Source: Diplosphaera chodatii (lineage: Eukaryota; Chlorophyta; Trebouxiophyceae; Prasiolales; Stichococcaceae). From it: a DNA stretch of 64,000 bases. Made by a program: the position numbers and the translations under genes. The stretch spans positions 1,240,001-1,304,000 of the forward strand of contig JAALGY010000061.1 of NCBI GenBank assembly GCA_032358165.1, in the 5' to 3' direction. Shown piece after piece: positions 44,701 through 57,700 of this stretch. Positions within the stretch are counted from its first letter, which is position 1; each line of letters opens with the position of its first letter. Below the pieces are notes generated by a model. The model made no database searches, had not been told where the DNA came from, and saw only the letters and a list, made by a program, of their open reading frames with translations.

Positions 44701-45791
44701 GACCCCATCGACTGGGCCACCTACGAGCCGTACCTGGCGGCCAACGTGGCGGCGTACCTCCACCGGGCGGAGACGCTGCTCGGCAGCGTGCTGCAGCTGG
44801 CGCGGCCCCCGGCCCCAGAGGTGACCGAGTGACGGCATCCAGCGGCGCAGGCCGACAACTGATGCACAAGCGCCTTGGCAGCCGCTTCGCCAATCGTTTC
44901 CGTTTGCCGACTGCCCAACCACCGTCGTTGTTATCGCTCGTGACAAGGAGCGCCGTTCCACATCGGTGCAGGGCGGCCAGAAGCCGGTGGCGCTGCCCGA
45001 CAACGCCAACATCGTGGCGGTGGCGCCCCCCGTCGAGCGCTTCGCCTACCTGCCCATCTCCGTGCCCTCGGCGGCGTCTGCCGCGCTTCGCCGCGCCGCC
45101 GCTCCAGCGCTGCTGCCAGCAGTGGCAGGTGCCCGCTGTGTGTCTGTTCGGCACCTGGCTGTTGTAGACGGATGTGCATAGCGCTGTCCAACCGATGGTA
45201 GCATCAGTCAACAAGTGCTTCTCAATGGTGACGGGGCTCTGGGCATTCAGAGGGCCAGAGGTTTGGTTTACCAACCCCAGGTCGTGGCGGCGTCGATGAG
45301 GATGACGAGAGCTACAGCTTTGCTGATCTGGGCGGTCGGTCCGCCGCATTTGCCGGCTCTTCAACCTCGGCCGCCGCACTATCGAGTGAGGGCAGCACAT
45401 TCGAGGTGAGCAGATCCCCTCCGACTTGCTGGTCTACGCAGTGACATGTTTCCGCATTGCACCACGTAAAAGCAGCACGTCTGAGGCTGTCAAGGAGGCT
45501 GTCAAGGAGCAATGCAGTGGTGCTCGGAGGGCAATAGATCAGCACAAGGAGGTATAGGATGTTCGTGTCATCAATTGTGCATGTGTTGCACCGTCTGATG
45601 TTTCCTCTGCTCTGTCACAGGCACTGCAAAACTCGGCTGGGGCACGGCTGGGTGCCTTTGGGTCGCTGCTGGGCGACAAGGCGGCCGAAGCCGCCGGCAC
45701 CCTCGCGTCGGCCGCCTCAATCGGGGACTACCTGCAGCCCAGCACGGCCTCCTCGCTGCTCAGCAGCTTCCGCAGCCGCTGGCAGACATGA
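38761..45791 (+). CDS. COG1: Conserved oligomeric Golgi complex subunit 1
   Basis: COG1 is part of the eight-subunit tether that captures recycling vesicles at the Golgi. ATG 38761 starts MVRQAPVKAHG, then AELLFETSTVAEIREV. The next exons join to LRQLVGDSYRDLISSADTI (about 39025-39210), the COG1 N-terminal signature. RIKYLVDTPETLWGCLDA (about 39668-39721) follows. Middle exons give ILSRAKQQLAG (about 40065), LELFLSSRLALLKARF (about 40630), DVWQSVFEASFLQRGK (about 41620) and LGERLEALLPAS (about 42615). Later exons give MRFLLPGGPSP (about 43800), LLFDAQLL (about 44332), DPIDWATYEPYL (about 44701), FAYLPISVP (about 45040) and a Ser/Ala/Leu-rich tail ending SFRSRWQT with stop 45789-45791. My tally is about 1,000 residues, the usual plant length, over more than 20 exons. 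It is predicted to be peripheral on Golgi membranes, and no domain is missing. Confidence 0.93.
40777..40799. repeat. Inverted repeat next to a COG1 splice donor
   Basis: The arms TCAATGCAT and ATGCATTGA are perfect complements around the 5-base spacer GATGC. It begins four bases into the intron after the exon reading LVQDTICQ, so a pre-mRNA hairpin could form beside the 5' splice site. Confidence 0.85.
42086..42110. repeat. TGATCGAT-type 8-mer repeat in a COG1 intron
   Basis: Three successive copies of TGATCGAT/TGATCGGT occur, the first two adjoining and each mostly self-complementary. They start about ten bases after a COG1 splice donor. Confidence 0.8.
45484..45507. repeat. Perfect 12-bp duplication near the COG1 3' end
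   Basis: GAGGCTGTCAAG occurs twice in tandem between the last two recognised COG1 exons. In one frame it reads EAVKEAVKE and stays open to a TAG near 45557. Confidence 0.85.
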
Positions 45792-46096
45792 GAGCCGCGC
45801 CACAAGCTGCCGCCCAGCAGCCCTGATCTCGGGCGCTTTGGTCCAGCAGATCCCGGGTTGCCACACGGATGCTAGCAAGAGCACGCTGGATTTCTGATGC
45901 TGTACTTCAGATCTATGCAGCAGCTTGCAACATGCTGCTCCTCTCTGATTCAACCGTATCATATCGGGATTCCTCCTCATACGAACCATCCCTGATTGTA
46001 CATCGGGGTGACCAAAACCTGTAGTGACCCTGGGGCACCAAGGGCATAGCCACTCCCCTGCTGCATGCATCACAGCCACCACCCAGGCAGTCTCCC
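45792..46096. other. Convergent 3' gap between COG1 and FUSC copy A
   Basis: These 305 bases separate the stop codons of COG1 (plus) and FUSC-like copy A (minus), so they hold two 3' UTRs that may overlap. No TGTAA was seen on either strand. A plus-strand TGTAA occurs only at 46273-46277, inside copy A. Confidence 0.45.
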
Positions 46097-49000
46097 TCAG
46101 GGGTGGTGCTGGCGCTCGCCGCCGGCGCTCTGGTCGTCGTGCCCGATGGGCCGCACCCCGATCCAGGCCAGGGGGTCGTGCCAGTCCCTGCGCCGCAGGC
46201 ACCGCCGCACCAGGTACCTGCATGGCCAGCAGTTGATGCTCACCGGCCGCCAACATCCAGCAGAACGTGCAGTTGTAACAGGCATCAACTAATCACCAAC
46301 AAGCAGGCTTTGCATGTTGTTCTGATGGACACCGACACACAATCGTTGAGTCAAACCTGTTGCTGCGAGCCACATTCGCTGCAAGCGTGATCTGTAAGAA
46401 TGCAGCGGATAATCTGCAAACCGACCTGCATGTTCGTGTACCTGCATGCCCATGTCAGTGCATGCTGCACACAGCTCCAGATGGCAGGAGTGCACACCTT
46501 GTCAATGCAGGCGCTCACAGCAAATCCAAAGCCCAGGAATCTCACTGTGCAGCAACACAAGCAAAGCATCAAATGTTAGTTGGCATGTGCAACAAGCCCA
46601 CGGTGCCTCACGCTGGCCCTTCGCAACACAGCAGGGTAGTTTGGCGCACCTGCATCGTCAGCAGTCCCACCCTGCAGCTCCCCAGACACGACCTTGCGGT
46701 GCAGCTCTGTCATTCGTGCGAGGTACAGGCTGCGGAACTCCACCCTGCAGTTTGCATGGCGACAAGCGGCTTCGACATCCATCGACTACATGCAGTAGTC
46801 CCGTGGCAGAGTGTCTCCCATGTTTACCAAGAGCGCCGCTGCAGTACTGTGGCTGGGCCTGTGTGTTGCCAACCGGTTGCCGGGCAGCCCACGCGCCATG
46901 TCGACAGACGACGGAGTGGAGCACCACACCTGACGGCCGTCAGCGACTCCACCGCGCTGTCCAGCTCGGCGAGCTGCTGCGCCACGTGGCCCCGCTCGTC
47001 TCCCGCCAGCAGGTTGTGCAGTCGCAGCCCCAGCTGGTCGGAGGCACCCATGACAGCCTCGTACGCCGGCTGGAGCGGCTGCATGTTCAGATTGAATGTT
47101 CGAGGTCACTGCTTCATAGCAGTGCTCTCATGTGGCTCTGCAGCCTTCGGCCCGACTCCTTGCATGCCATGAGTGCCAAAGAAAACTGTTGTGTGAGATG
47201 TTCGTGAGAGCGATTGAAGTATGCTGCAAACTGAAGCTCGCCTTCAGCAGGTGTTCGTAGGGAACGGTGGTGTAGCGGCTGCTGATCAGGGGCGGCTGTG
47301 AGGTCACGGCCTCCACAGCCGTCAGCCGCACGAGAAACACCTCCAGACACTCCTTCAGCCGTGGCACAACCTGCGCATAGAGTGTCAGCAGTCACAAAGG
47401 CAGCAGACCTGCCATCCCGCACGGGATCGTCCGTGCATAGCTGCAGCACCTGCATGCCAGAAGCTGTGGTACGCCCTGATCAAGTGCCATATGTGAGTGC
47501 CAGACGTCGCCTCAGTGCTGAGAGGGCCAGGCTTGCCTGGGGCATGGCCAGCCAGCCGCGGCGCCACAGCACCCGTTCGCGCGACAGGATGAACTGCACA
47601 CCAGTCAACCGCTGCCCCAGGCGCTGCTGCAGCTCCCGCCTGAGCTGCCGCTGCTCCGGCTGTGAAGACGCCTCCTCCTGACTCTGCTCTGCAAATATAC
47701 ACAGCCGGCTCACCTGCAAACTGGCGCCCACTCCTGCGTGAACTCCTGTTGTCAGATCGGGCACAGCTGAGTGCTTGGTGTCGGCCACCACGCTTGCTTC
47801 AGTTTCAGGAGCAGCTGACGGGTGCACAGGTTAGACTTGTGCCGCACCTGCACTCTCCAGGTCGTGCATGAACAGGTCGTAGAACTGGCGCAGGGTCCTT
47901 GCGGCGTCCAGGTAGCCGTCTCCCAGCAGCTCCAGCGCAGCGTCCGAGGAGAACCTGCCAGCATGAGAGGCTTACTGCTCACACTGGAGCCGCTGCGAGT
48001 ACAGCAACGATCACCACCAGATGCGAATGGCCACCTCCTCTACAGCGCCAGCATCCCTGCAGCGTTCCCCATGCCAGACCCAAGGGGTCTGGATTTACTA
48101 ACGACGGACGTATTGTTTGCAGGGACAAAGCTCACCAGGGCAGGATGGCAATATCGCAAACCAAAGCGGCTGCAATGGCCATGTGCACGACTGCCACTCT
48201 GGAATAAAAGTAGATGTCTGTCCCGTGGTAACCCGGCGGCGCATGCGGCACATACTGCACGCCACTTTCAGCGCTCTTGCTTTCGACAGCACAGAAGCAC
48301 ATATTCTTGAGGTGGTGTAAAGCAGAGGCATCACCGCCAGCATTTTGCTCACCTGACAAAGGATGATTGCCAGAGCAGTGATGACGGTGAGATAGACCAA
48401 GTACCTGCATGCAGGAAGGAGGCATACTGGGTGTCATCTTGGAGCAGTAGTGTTGCTGCTGACCACATCCCCATAGGCTGACAAGACTTTCAAGCATTGC
48501 CCCTCAACGCTTTCGAAGGTGAAGATTATCCACTTGGAGCTGAAGTTTACAACCCAGAAGCGCTAAAGCACTTGCATGAAATGCGGCGCACACAACCACG
48601 AATGGCATGGCAGCATGCCTTATGTGCGCCTTGAGTGAAACCACTGCTCCAATAGCTGTCCAGGCGCAGCACACTGCCATCAGGATGTATGGGTCGCGTG
48701 CAGAAGTGTTGGAGCGCATGGCTCCCCACCCGACCACACCTGAGGGTAAAAGATGAGTGCACATCGCCATCTGCTGTGTTATGGACATAAGGTAGTGTCA
48801 ACAGCCGCTTCTGACGCCATGGATGCGCCAGCCAGCAGCAGCATCAAGCCACACCCGCTGTTGTCAAGGTACCTCCAATTACGGTGCCGAGTGAGCGGAA
48901 CAGCGCCCGCTGCACCGTGTACTCCACCCGCTCGGACAGCACCACAATCGCTCTGCAGTCACGGCACACATGCGTCAAGCCAGTGTGCTGCACAGTCAAA

Positions 49001-52000
49001 CAGCTGGCGGAATGCTGTGCTTGAGCGCCCGACTCGCAGTTGCAGTGAGACCTGTGAGACAATGTATGGGGCCACCAACCTATGGAGGTAGTTCAGCATT
49101 GTACATGCATCTCATAACACAAAGTGCACTTGGCTCTGCAGGTCATTGTTCCGGTCCCGACTTTCTGGGCCGGACAGCATGACATTGTCACCCACGTGAA
49201 CAGCGCGTACAGCGGGTTCCAGCGGCGCACTGCCGGGTAGTTTGCGGGCAGCACCATCGCCAGGATCAGGATGGCAACGCAGCAGGTGTAGAACTTCACG
49301 AAGAAGTGCCACTTGCGCTGCGTCCTGTGGCCACAAACACTCGTGAACATGACATGTGTATCTTCGGCATCGCGACTTCGTACATACTTTGGTGAGACAT
49401 TGCAGTTTTCGCAGAGCAAGCTGCCACTCCGCAGCACCAGACATCAGCGTCTGCAGGAGGGTTGGGCAGCACCTCGACGGCAACGATGGCATACTTCAAC
49501 AACAAGGCTCAGCAGCACGTCAGATGGCGCCGTTGGACATGTGTGTTGGACCACGGTGCGTCCTTACGTGAGGTTGCGCAGGAGCAGCTTCGGAGACCGC
49601 AGGCACATTGCGGTCGTCTTGGCAACGGCCCACAGCGAGCGCCAGGCGTGGAACGCCAGCAGCGGCTGTGCCATGCTCACCACCCACGCCACCTGCGGCC
49701 TGAGATAATGAGTCAGGTGCACCACTGCAACCGCTCTCATGTTGCTTCCTTTGGGCAAGGAAGTGCTGCAGCGGCTCTTGAAGAAGATCATGCATGGTCT
49801 AGCGGAATGTGGACGCACCTCGTTCCATGCCCACTCCCGGCTCCATGCATATGGCTTGGGCTGTGGCAGGCCCAGCGGTGCGGCTGCTGCTGCACTTCTC
49901 ATTCCTAGCCTTTGGAAAGGTTTCAGGATCACAGATGGTCACGACATGCTGGATCTGGACCCTCAGAATGAATGTGCTGTGAGTCACCTGCTTTGCTCAT
50001 CCTGGATGGACGGTTGGCTGAGGATGCAGGTGTGTCATGTCCTGCAGAGCGTCAAACCCTGAACAAACGTTTTGGGCCCGGTTTGTCTATCTCGGTGCTT
50101 TGGCATCTTTCGCAATGCTTCACATACCGCTGGCTCTGCGGTTGAAGCTGGCAACAGGACTATATGATGACCACTTGCGCACCTGCTGCCGAAGACTCGA
50201 TGACTATATTTGTCAGCGGGGTGCCAGCAGCCATGGATGCACGCGCGAGTGCGGAGTGCACCGCCTGCACCGAGCGCCGCTCAAACTGCCGTGGCTGCTG
50301 CGAAATCTGCGCAACCTGCCTGCAAAGCAGATGCTGCTGCATCAACCTTCCGACTTGCCTCCGCTGATTCCCTGCCGTGAATGGCCGTTGCTGGTGAGCT
50401 TTCATTTGGCGCGGACACTGAACATAAAGTGGCTTGCTGTGAAAGAGCTATATGGGTCAGCACCATCAGCACTCACCTCAGGGATTGACGGCGGCGGCGT
50501 GCATGCCTGCTGCGGAGGCGAGCGTCGAACCACTTGCACACCGTCAGTTCATGTGCCACAGCGGCCTCCACAGCCTCCTCTGCCGCCGCTAGAGCGACCA
50601 TCGCCTGGTACGTCAGCACCGCCAGGAACGCCAGTGCCCTCACCTGAGGATATGCAGCTGCGTGTTGTAAAAGCATGCTCAACACGATGATGTCACTCGG
50701 CCCACAGGGACGACTCCACATGATGCTTGCACTGCGCTACACACAACGCAGTGATCTGCAGCGTGCGCGACCTGGCTCGGACCTGCAGGTGCGGCGGGTT
50801 CAGCGGGTCCTGCAGCCACACGGACTGGAAGCGGGCCCAGTAGCCGGACGACCCCAGGCCCGCCTGCAGCGCCGCGGCCAGCTGCGCCTCCAGTGCCGGC
50901 CACGAGGGCTGGAACAGCCGCCCAGCCGTGGCCTCCAGCTGCACACGGGCAGCTGCAGGTGGCTCTTGCCATGCATGTGATCATACGTATACATTGGTTG
51001 TGCTGAAGCACACCAGCAGGAGACTCAGCAGCAGGCCGTAGCAGCGACAAGGGTCACCTGGCGGCCGCCCTTCCTGAGGTGCACGCTGAGCGCCAGCGCT
51101 CGGCAGCATGCGGCGATGTGCGCGAACAGCACCTTCAGCAGCGGCACCATGTCCACACCTGCATGGCACCAGCCACAGTTGACGTGTGCAGGCAGCAACA
51201 GGTCAACTCGTGACGGTGCCATTGCCATCATGACCGGCCCCATTCCACTATCGCTGCTGCTTGTTCATGCTCAGTCTGTGCAGCAGCTCAGCCCCACCCA
51301 GGAGCTCTGTCAGCTGCGCCTGGTCCACCAGCCGGCTGTTGCCTGCGACCACCGTCTCGAGGGACCCTGCGTGCAGCACCAGCTCCCCAATCGCGTCCAG
51401 GGCGGCCGCCCAGTAGCGCAGCAGCAGCCGGCGCCGCTGCAGCTGTGGTGGCTCGTTCTTGGCCTGGTGGCGCAGGTGCAGTACTGATAGAGCATGATCT
51501 GAAACGTATGATGAGGACGGTATAGCGACGGCAACTGGACTGATACCATAGCTCACAACTCACTCGACAGTCGAAGTGCCGCCACAGCTGCAGTCTACAC
51601 CATGCAGCTGACCTTGACTCAGCTTGTCGTGGTTATGCAGACACCACTATGCAATGCACATGTCAGCGTGTTCGTAGGCGCATGCCCCGGCGGGCAGCAT
51701 GCACATGACTGGCCGTTAGAGAGTCCAACTGGCAGGTCTCACCTCGTCCAACAGGCGCTTAGCGTCCTGCAGCTGGGACAGCAGCGCCGTGACGGACACA
51801 TCTGTGTGCCCCACTGTCTGCGAGCACGCTGGCACACCGTCAGATGCGTTGTTGACGTACTGCATAGCCATGATGATGCATGTCTGGCTTTGCATCATGC
51901 ACCCGTGAATTCTGGCAGATACAAGAGCATTCTTCAGTCACCTGGGCCAGTCGCTCGTCCTCAAGCTGGGGGTCTGTCGCCTCGGCCAACAGCGCTTCAT

Positions 52001-54025
52001 ACTCCCCAACATCCGCATGCTCATAAGACGCGGCAACCTGCAATGCAGCACACTGTGCTCGGGTCTCGTGCGGCACACTCGGTAGGGTTTGCATCTGCTG
52101 GCAATTAAATACCACTGTCACTAGATTGGCACAAAGCCTACCTCTGATCCGGGCCACCTGCGGTGGTGGTGGGAATGGCAGCGGTGTCGCAGGCCAGTGC
52201 TGCGATGATCGTGCACACAACGCACTTCGCTCTCCTGCTGCTCATTTGCTGATAATCTGTGCGTGCTTGTTGCAGCTCCAGTTGGGCCACCGGCAGCAGC
52301 TTTTGGCTCGCTGTCTGCTGCAAGCTTCTGATGGCTAACCTCCTGTTGCGACGGCTCTTTTGCATCTGGGGGTGCCAGAATGAGGCTGGCATACCTGGGC
52401 AGTGGACACCACAACAGAGATCAGTGGGCTGCAATGCGAAAGTATCAAAATAGAGGCAAGCTCCTGGCAGTAACATATCTGACTGTGTCGGCATCGTGCC
52501 ATGGCTAGGGCTGCCATGTTCATGTGTGGCAGCACTCCTCGGCTGCAGTGGCTTGTACTATGTTTGCAACACCTGGCTGAGTGCCTTGCTGTCAGGATGC
52601 ATGCGCAGACTCACCAGGAGACTGCGACACCGATCTGCTGCAGGGTGTCTGCGGTTACATCCTGCAGCTGGTCCCTGGCAAGAGTGGGCAGCACCAGCAA
52701 ACCAGCGATGCAGGTGGCGGCGGCAGCAACAAGCGCTGTGTAGATCAGTGGCACTGTGACCTGCAGGCAGTACTCAGCCTCACGCCAACAGCCTGGAACA
52801 TATGACCAGCGCAATGCAAGTGCATATGAATTGACGTGTGCTGGAGGATCAGGGCAGATCCATCACCAAACAGCACCTGAGACCAGAGCACCCCAGCGTC
52901 CCATACAAATTCTCCGCTCAGCGTCTATCGCACGGCGTATGCAGATGTCAGCACCTTAGTCCTGGTGATACCCGTCACACATGACATTGCCTTGCTGTTT
53001 CGTAATCCGCGGCTGTATTCAATGATGGCTGCAATAACGTATGCTGCCACTTGTGTACCTACCGAGAATGTGAAGCCCATGCACAGCAGCAAACCGCGCG
53101 GCCCAAGCTGAGCACGCATCGCCGCAAGCGGAACGAAGCCCAGCGCAGCAAATAGCGTGGCGAATGTTGTGTACGCCACGTCCGGCGCATGCGCCAGCAT
53201 CAGCTGGAGGCAGAAAGTCTTGGTGGTCAGATGCTTGCTGTGTAACATCACCCGCTGATGAAACAGGCACTGCAGCTGACAAGCGAGATCAGCAATGTCC
53301 AGTTTTATATCAACGACAAGCCGCCAGCGTACCAGGAGTGAGCCCCAGATGATACCTGGAATCAGGCTGCCCAGCACAAATGCAGCGGCAGACAGTTCGC
53401 TGCCCACATGCTGGTCCTGACTGACGATCTGTGGCAGCAGGTTGGGGAACTGTGATCTTCTGCCCGAGTCCACAGGGTGATCGCACGTGCAACTTCAAGA
53501 CAACAGCAGGGACAAGCATGGCTCAGAAGATTCTGCAGGCTTGCTGCATGCCACACACCAGCTCAGCCGCCAGGAAGAAGATCGCTGACAGGCACGCCCG
53601 GTTGAAGCGCATCGAGCGCACAAAGGTGAACAGTGCGCAGAAGAACACACCTGCGTGCGTGGCTATGAGGGTCTCAACTGGACAATGCCTTCAACGCTTG
53701 ACGCTGTGGTGTTTGTGCAGCGAGGAGCAAAGTTTACCTACTGTGGCTTGGGCTGCCTGCAGCAGGGCAGCTCAAGGGTGTCGGTATACTGAGTCAATGC
53801 CGATCATCACCTAGGCAGCCAAGAGCAGTCAAGACATGGAAGGTGGATGAGCAGCGCATGCCTGGCCGCTGGTGAAGCATGCAAGCTTACCGTTTGGAAT
53901 GCCGTGGATGCGAGGAAGTTCTTCAGCAGGTACCAAGGCCCAGGGCGCCAAGGAAACCTCCGCCTCGCTCTATGCTTGCCGTGCCTGCACACTGCTTGTG
54001 AGCACCACTTCAGCCACTGCCACAT
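46097..54025 (-). CDS. FUSC-like two-domain membrane transporter, tandem copy A
   Basis: This predicted polytopic membrane protein has the FUSC/ALMT/BRE4-like plan, two multi-helix domains separated by a long soluble region. Related proteins are anion or aromatic-acid exporters, but substrate is unknown here. ATG 54023-54025 starts a basic N-terminus, then FPWRPGPWYLLKNF. The first helical block gives FTFVRSMRFNRACLSAIFF (about 53640-53560), SQDQHVGSELSAAAF (about 53430), HAPDVAYTTFATLF (about 53205) and IYTALVAAAATCIAGLLVL. Soluble exons run about 52400-49900. The second block has WHFFVKFYTCCVAILILAM (about 49320), IVVLSERVEYTVQ (about 48955), DPYILMAVCCAWTAIG (about 48690) and PGYHGTDIYFYSRV (about 48255). 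A cytosolic helical tail ends WHDPLAWIGVRPIG and RQHHP with stop 46097. Nearly every exon has a counterpart in the neighbour at 54711-63876. Confidence 0.8.
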
Positions 54026-54710
54026 GCCTTCAAGTCAACCTCGAATGGCTAGGCACGCTGACACCGAGATGCCTGCCCTGCCTTCAACAGTTCTGCAATG
54101 CTCAGGCAAACGCCCAGCCATGAAGCTTGGTTCTCGCACATCAGATCGCATGCAAAGTGGCACAACCGCCGTGCGAATTATCAGGGGGCTGGCGGCACTG
54201 CAGGGTGGCTCTTCCAGCGTCTCCCGTATGCAGCTGGATCCTGGTCGGCTGCCAAGCAATCTCTATCGACTGATGGGCGATGAGCAGACCAGCGCGTGGC
54301 CATCTCCTTACAACGGCTGACCGCAACGGCAGTCAAGTATCGCCCAGTCAACCAATGCATGCAGGTACACTAGTACTGATGAAAAGAAACCAAAATGACG
54401 TCACTGTGCTGACCACCCAATTGCATGCACGGCCGCCGCTAGGCATCATGACAGCAGCATTCGCTGATGCCTAGGCGACTGTTCAATGCCTGCTGACAAA
54501 GGCAGAAATGACACCAGGCAACCCGTGTGCCACTGATACGTTTCTATCGTCTGCCAAACACTGCCCACCGCAAACCGTAGGTGATCTGATCGTGTGATGA
54601 ACCGTCTAGCATGTGCCCACCCTCTACTCGGTGCTGCGATTTTGCTGACAGATCCCCACTTGCAGCATGCAAGCTTCTGCTGTGTGCTTCGGCGCATGGA
54701 CGGAAAGTCC
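54026..54710. other. Gap between the two FUSC-like copies
   Basis: These 685 bases hold the 3' UTR of copy B and promoter of copy A. A minus-strand TGTAA (plus-strand TTACA at 54306-54310) lies about 400 bases past the copy B stop. Short open frames on both strands match nothing. No transposon end or duplicated exon fragment from either copy was seen here. Confidence 0.5.
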
Positions 54711-57700
54711 TCAGACAGCGTCTCCATTCGGTGCTGCTGCACCCTTGCCGTCTGCGGGCTCCGGGGGCAGCCGCGACGACATGCTGCCGCGGTCGACGCT
54801 GGAGGCGTGGCCCCGCGGCTTGAGGCCCAGCCACGAGCGGCGCTTGATGTCCGACGGGCCGCCCTTGGTGCATCGCTCCGCCAGGAACAGGTTGGCGCGC
54901 GCCGTGTTGCCGAACAGGATCAGCTGCAGCCAACACACTTCTCAGTTCTGCACCTGGCTCACGGTGTACATTGCACTCCACTGCGTACGATGGCAGCCAA
55001 CAGATTAATTTGCCAGCTAGCATGAACTACATTGTGAATCATCGACTTGACGTCATGCAGGCCCTAGGCGGCACAGTCGGCAGCTCACCCAATCAAGCGC
55101 ATCCGACATCCCAAACGCGTAGGACATCCACCGCACTGCGTGCAGACGTTGCATCAGTACGTCAGGGTGCTAGTGGCAGGCGGCTGCGCACGCAGGCAGA
55201 TGGTGGCGTGGGCTCCGTGTCAGTGACCACACTGTGCACGCGCCTGCGTCGTCGGGCGACCGCCAGTCGACCTTGCCGGCTGCGATGTCCTGGCGGTATG
55301 CCTTCACCGCCTCCAGGTAGGTCGCCCGCAGCTGCAGCCTGCAGCCAAAAGGTGCTGCCAGAAATGTCAGAGCTATCGCATGAGAGTCTCAAGGCTCACA
55401 GCATGTGATCTCCATCCCAGGCATCGCCGATCAGGCTTTCACGGCGGATGTATCGTTGACAGCGCAGGGTACCTGGCCCTCACGAGCTCCCGCATGGCTG
55501 CATCAGCCTCCTCGAGCTGTTCGGGCACATGTCCCCTGTCATCCCCCGCAAGCAGCGCCGCCGTCGTGCGCCCGACCTCCGCTGACGCCTTGTGCACGTC
55601 GTCAAACACCTGCCGCAGCGGCTGCAGCAGCACACACATGCATAGTCAGCCATCCCAGGCTGCGACCCTGCCGCTTGCAAAATGCAACAAAGGCCACCTG
55701 CACAGTGCTGCTGCTACCCTCACTGGCTGCACCGCCAGCCCAGGTGCAGCACCTGGGCTGGCGATGCAGCATCAGCATAGGTGCAGCCGCTTGCACTGCA
55801 TTCATGCACTGCCCACAGCCACTCTTCTTGCCCAGGATCTGTATTAGCTCCCAGTGAAAGCGCATGCCCGCAATAGAATTGCACGGGGTGATGCAGGCCT
55901 GCGCAAGGGTCACGACATGCGGGGTGTCGCAGCGCACCGCCGAGATGTAGTGGTAGGGCGCGGCCGTGTAGCGGCCGGTGAGCAGCGGCTCCTGCCCCAG
56001 CAGCGCCTCCACCGCCGTCATGCGCACCAGCAGCCCCGTCAGCCGGCTCTGCAGGTCGATCGCAATCTGCAGCACCGCGCAGATGGTGTTTGCCAGCTGA
56101 ACAGTCGTTCCTGATGCCTGTGTTCAGTCCGGCATATTGCCAGCCAGCCAGGCAGCCAGGCGGACATCGGCACATGCCACCGCTGAGGACAGCAGCCAGT
56201 GCAACTGGCTTCCTGTTCCCCTGATGTGGCATCAGCTGCCAACCAAACAAAAGGCAGCCACTCTGGCAGACTCCGGGCCGCGGCAGCGCTGGAAGCCAGC
56301 GGCACATGCTCCCAAGCAAACGCGAGATACGTGCGCACCTGGGGCATGGCCAGGTAGCCGTGGTTCCACAGCACCACCTCCTTCGCCAGCAGCGTCTGCA
56401 CCTCCGCCAGCCGCCGCCTGCACCACCGCAGGACGGCAAGGGCGGTGTGCCGGATGGTCATGCCGTGCATCTGATGTCATGCACCTGGCACGCTGCCCCT
56501 GCTCCTGGTGGTGCGTGTGCTGCTATGCAAGCTGCCACGCAGCCAGGCCCTAGATCTTGAATGCTGCACACCCGATGAGCTCCTCCAGGGCTTTGCGCTC
56601 GCCGCCCTCCAGCTCGGGCGCCTCCTCAGCCGCCTTGCCGCCGCACGCTGCAGGCGCAAACAGTGCTGGCGGTGGCAACGGGGCTGATGCTGTGGCACAA
56701 TGCGCTGCTACACCTGCTCCCTTTCTGGTGCATGTTGAATCCGACTGACAGAGCGGAGAACATGTGCTGTCCCGAATGCATGGCTGCACAGCGGGGCGCA
56801 CCGGAGACCGTCAGCTGGTGGTGGTAGATCTCGTGGAAGTCGGCCAGCATGGAGCACGCGTCCTGGTACGCGTGCGCCAGCGTCTCCAGCGCCAGCTCCG
56901 ACGTGTACCTGCGGCCGCCCACAGCCACCCCGTGCTGCTGACGCGCCCATACATTTGTGCTTCATCACTTGAGATACGACTGCATCTGATGTGCGGCTGC
57001 CAGCAGCTTGAGCAACAGTGCCGCCATGCACCCGTGCCTTGGCATCGGTGTGTCTGGGCATATGTCACAGTATGCTTTTCTCGAACACATCCTTTCTGTC
57101 ATGTGTGAGCAGTGCCCTTTCTGCCGTCTCCAAATGCCATGGCCCGAGTAGGTGGTGCGTGGCGAGTGAACACACGGTGCAAGGCTGGCAGCCCAGGTGC
57201 GGGCGCTGCCTGCCTCTACAGCATGTAGGCACTCACCAGGGTAGGATGAAGATGTCCACGCCAACCACCACGAGCAGCCCTGTAGCAGGAAGTCTGGTCG
57301 TTGAAGTTCTGTAATTTCAATCAAGAGTCAGCACTCAAGCAAAGCCACACAGGCACACAATATAATCTTTCTAGTCAGATGTGCAGGCGCAAAATGGAAG
57401 AGTATTACCGAGGCAGATGTCCACGATGCGAGAGTAGAAGTAGAGTGTTGTGCCATGGTAGCCTGGCGGAGCATTTGGCACATACTGCAGCATGGCGGAC
57501 GTCACATTGAGAGCATTTGACGCAACACTATTCTTACAGCGGGGGGTTTGCTGCACGACATAATGCAGTACTGTCGCATCGCTCACCTCGCACAAGGTGA
57601 TTGCCAGGGTTGTGGCCAGCGTCAGGAAGACCCCATATCTGCAGCACTCGAGCAGGGTGCTTCTGATCAAGGCGCAGTCCTGTTCAAGGCTGGCATTTCA

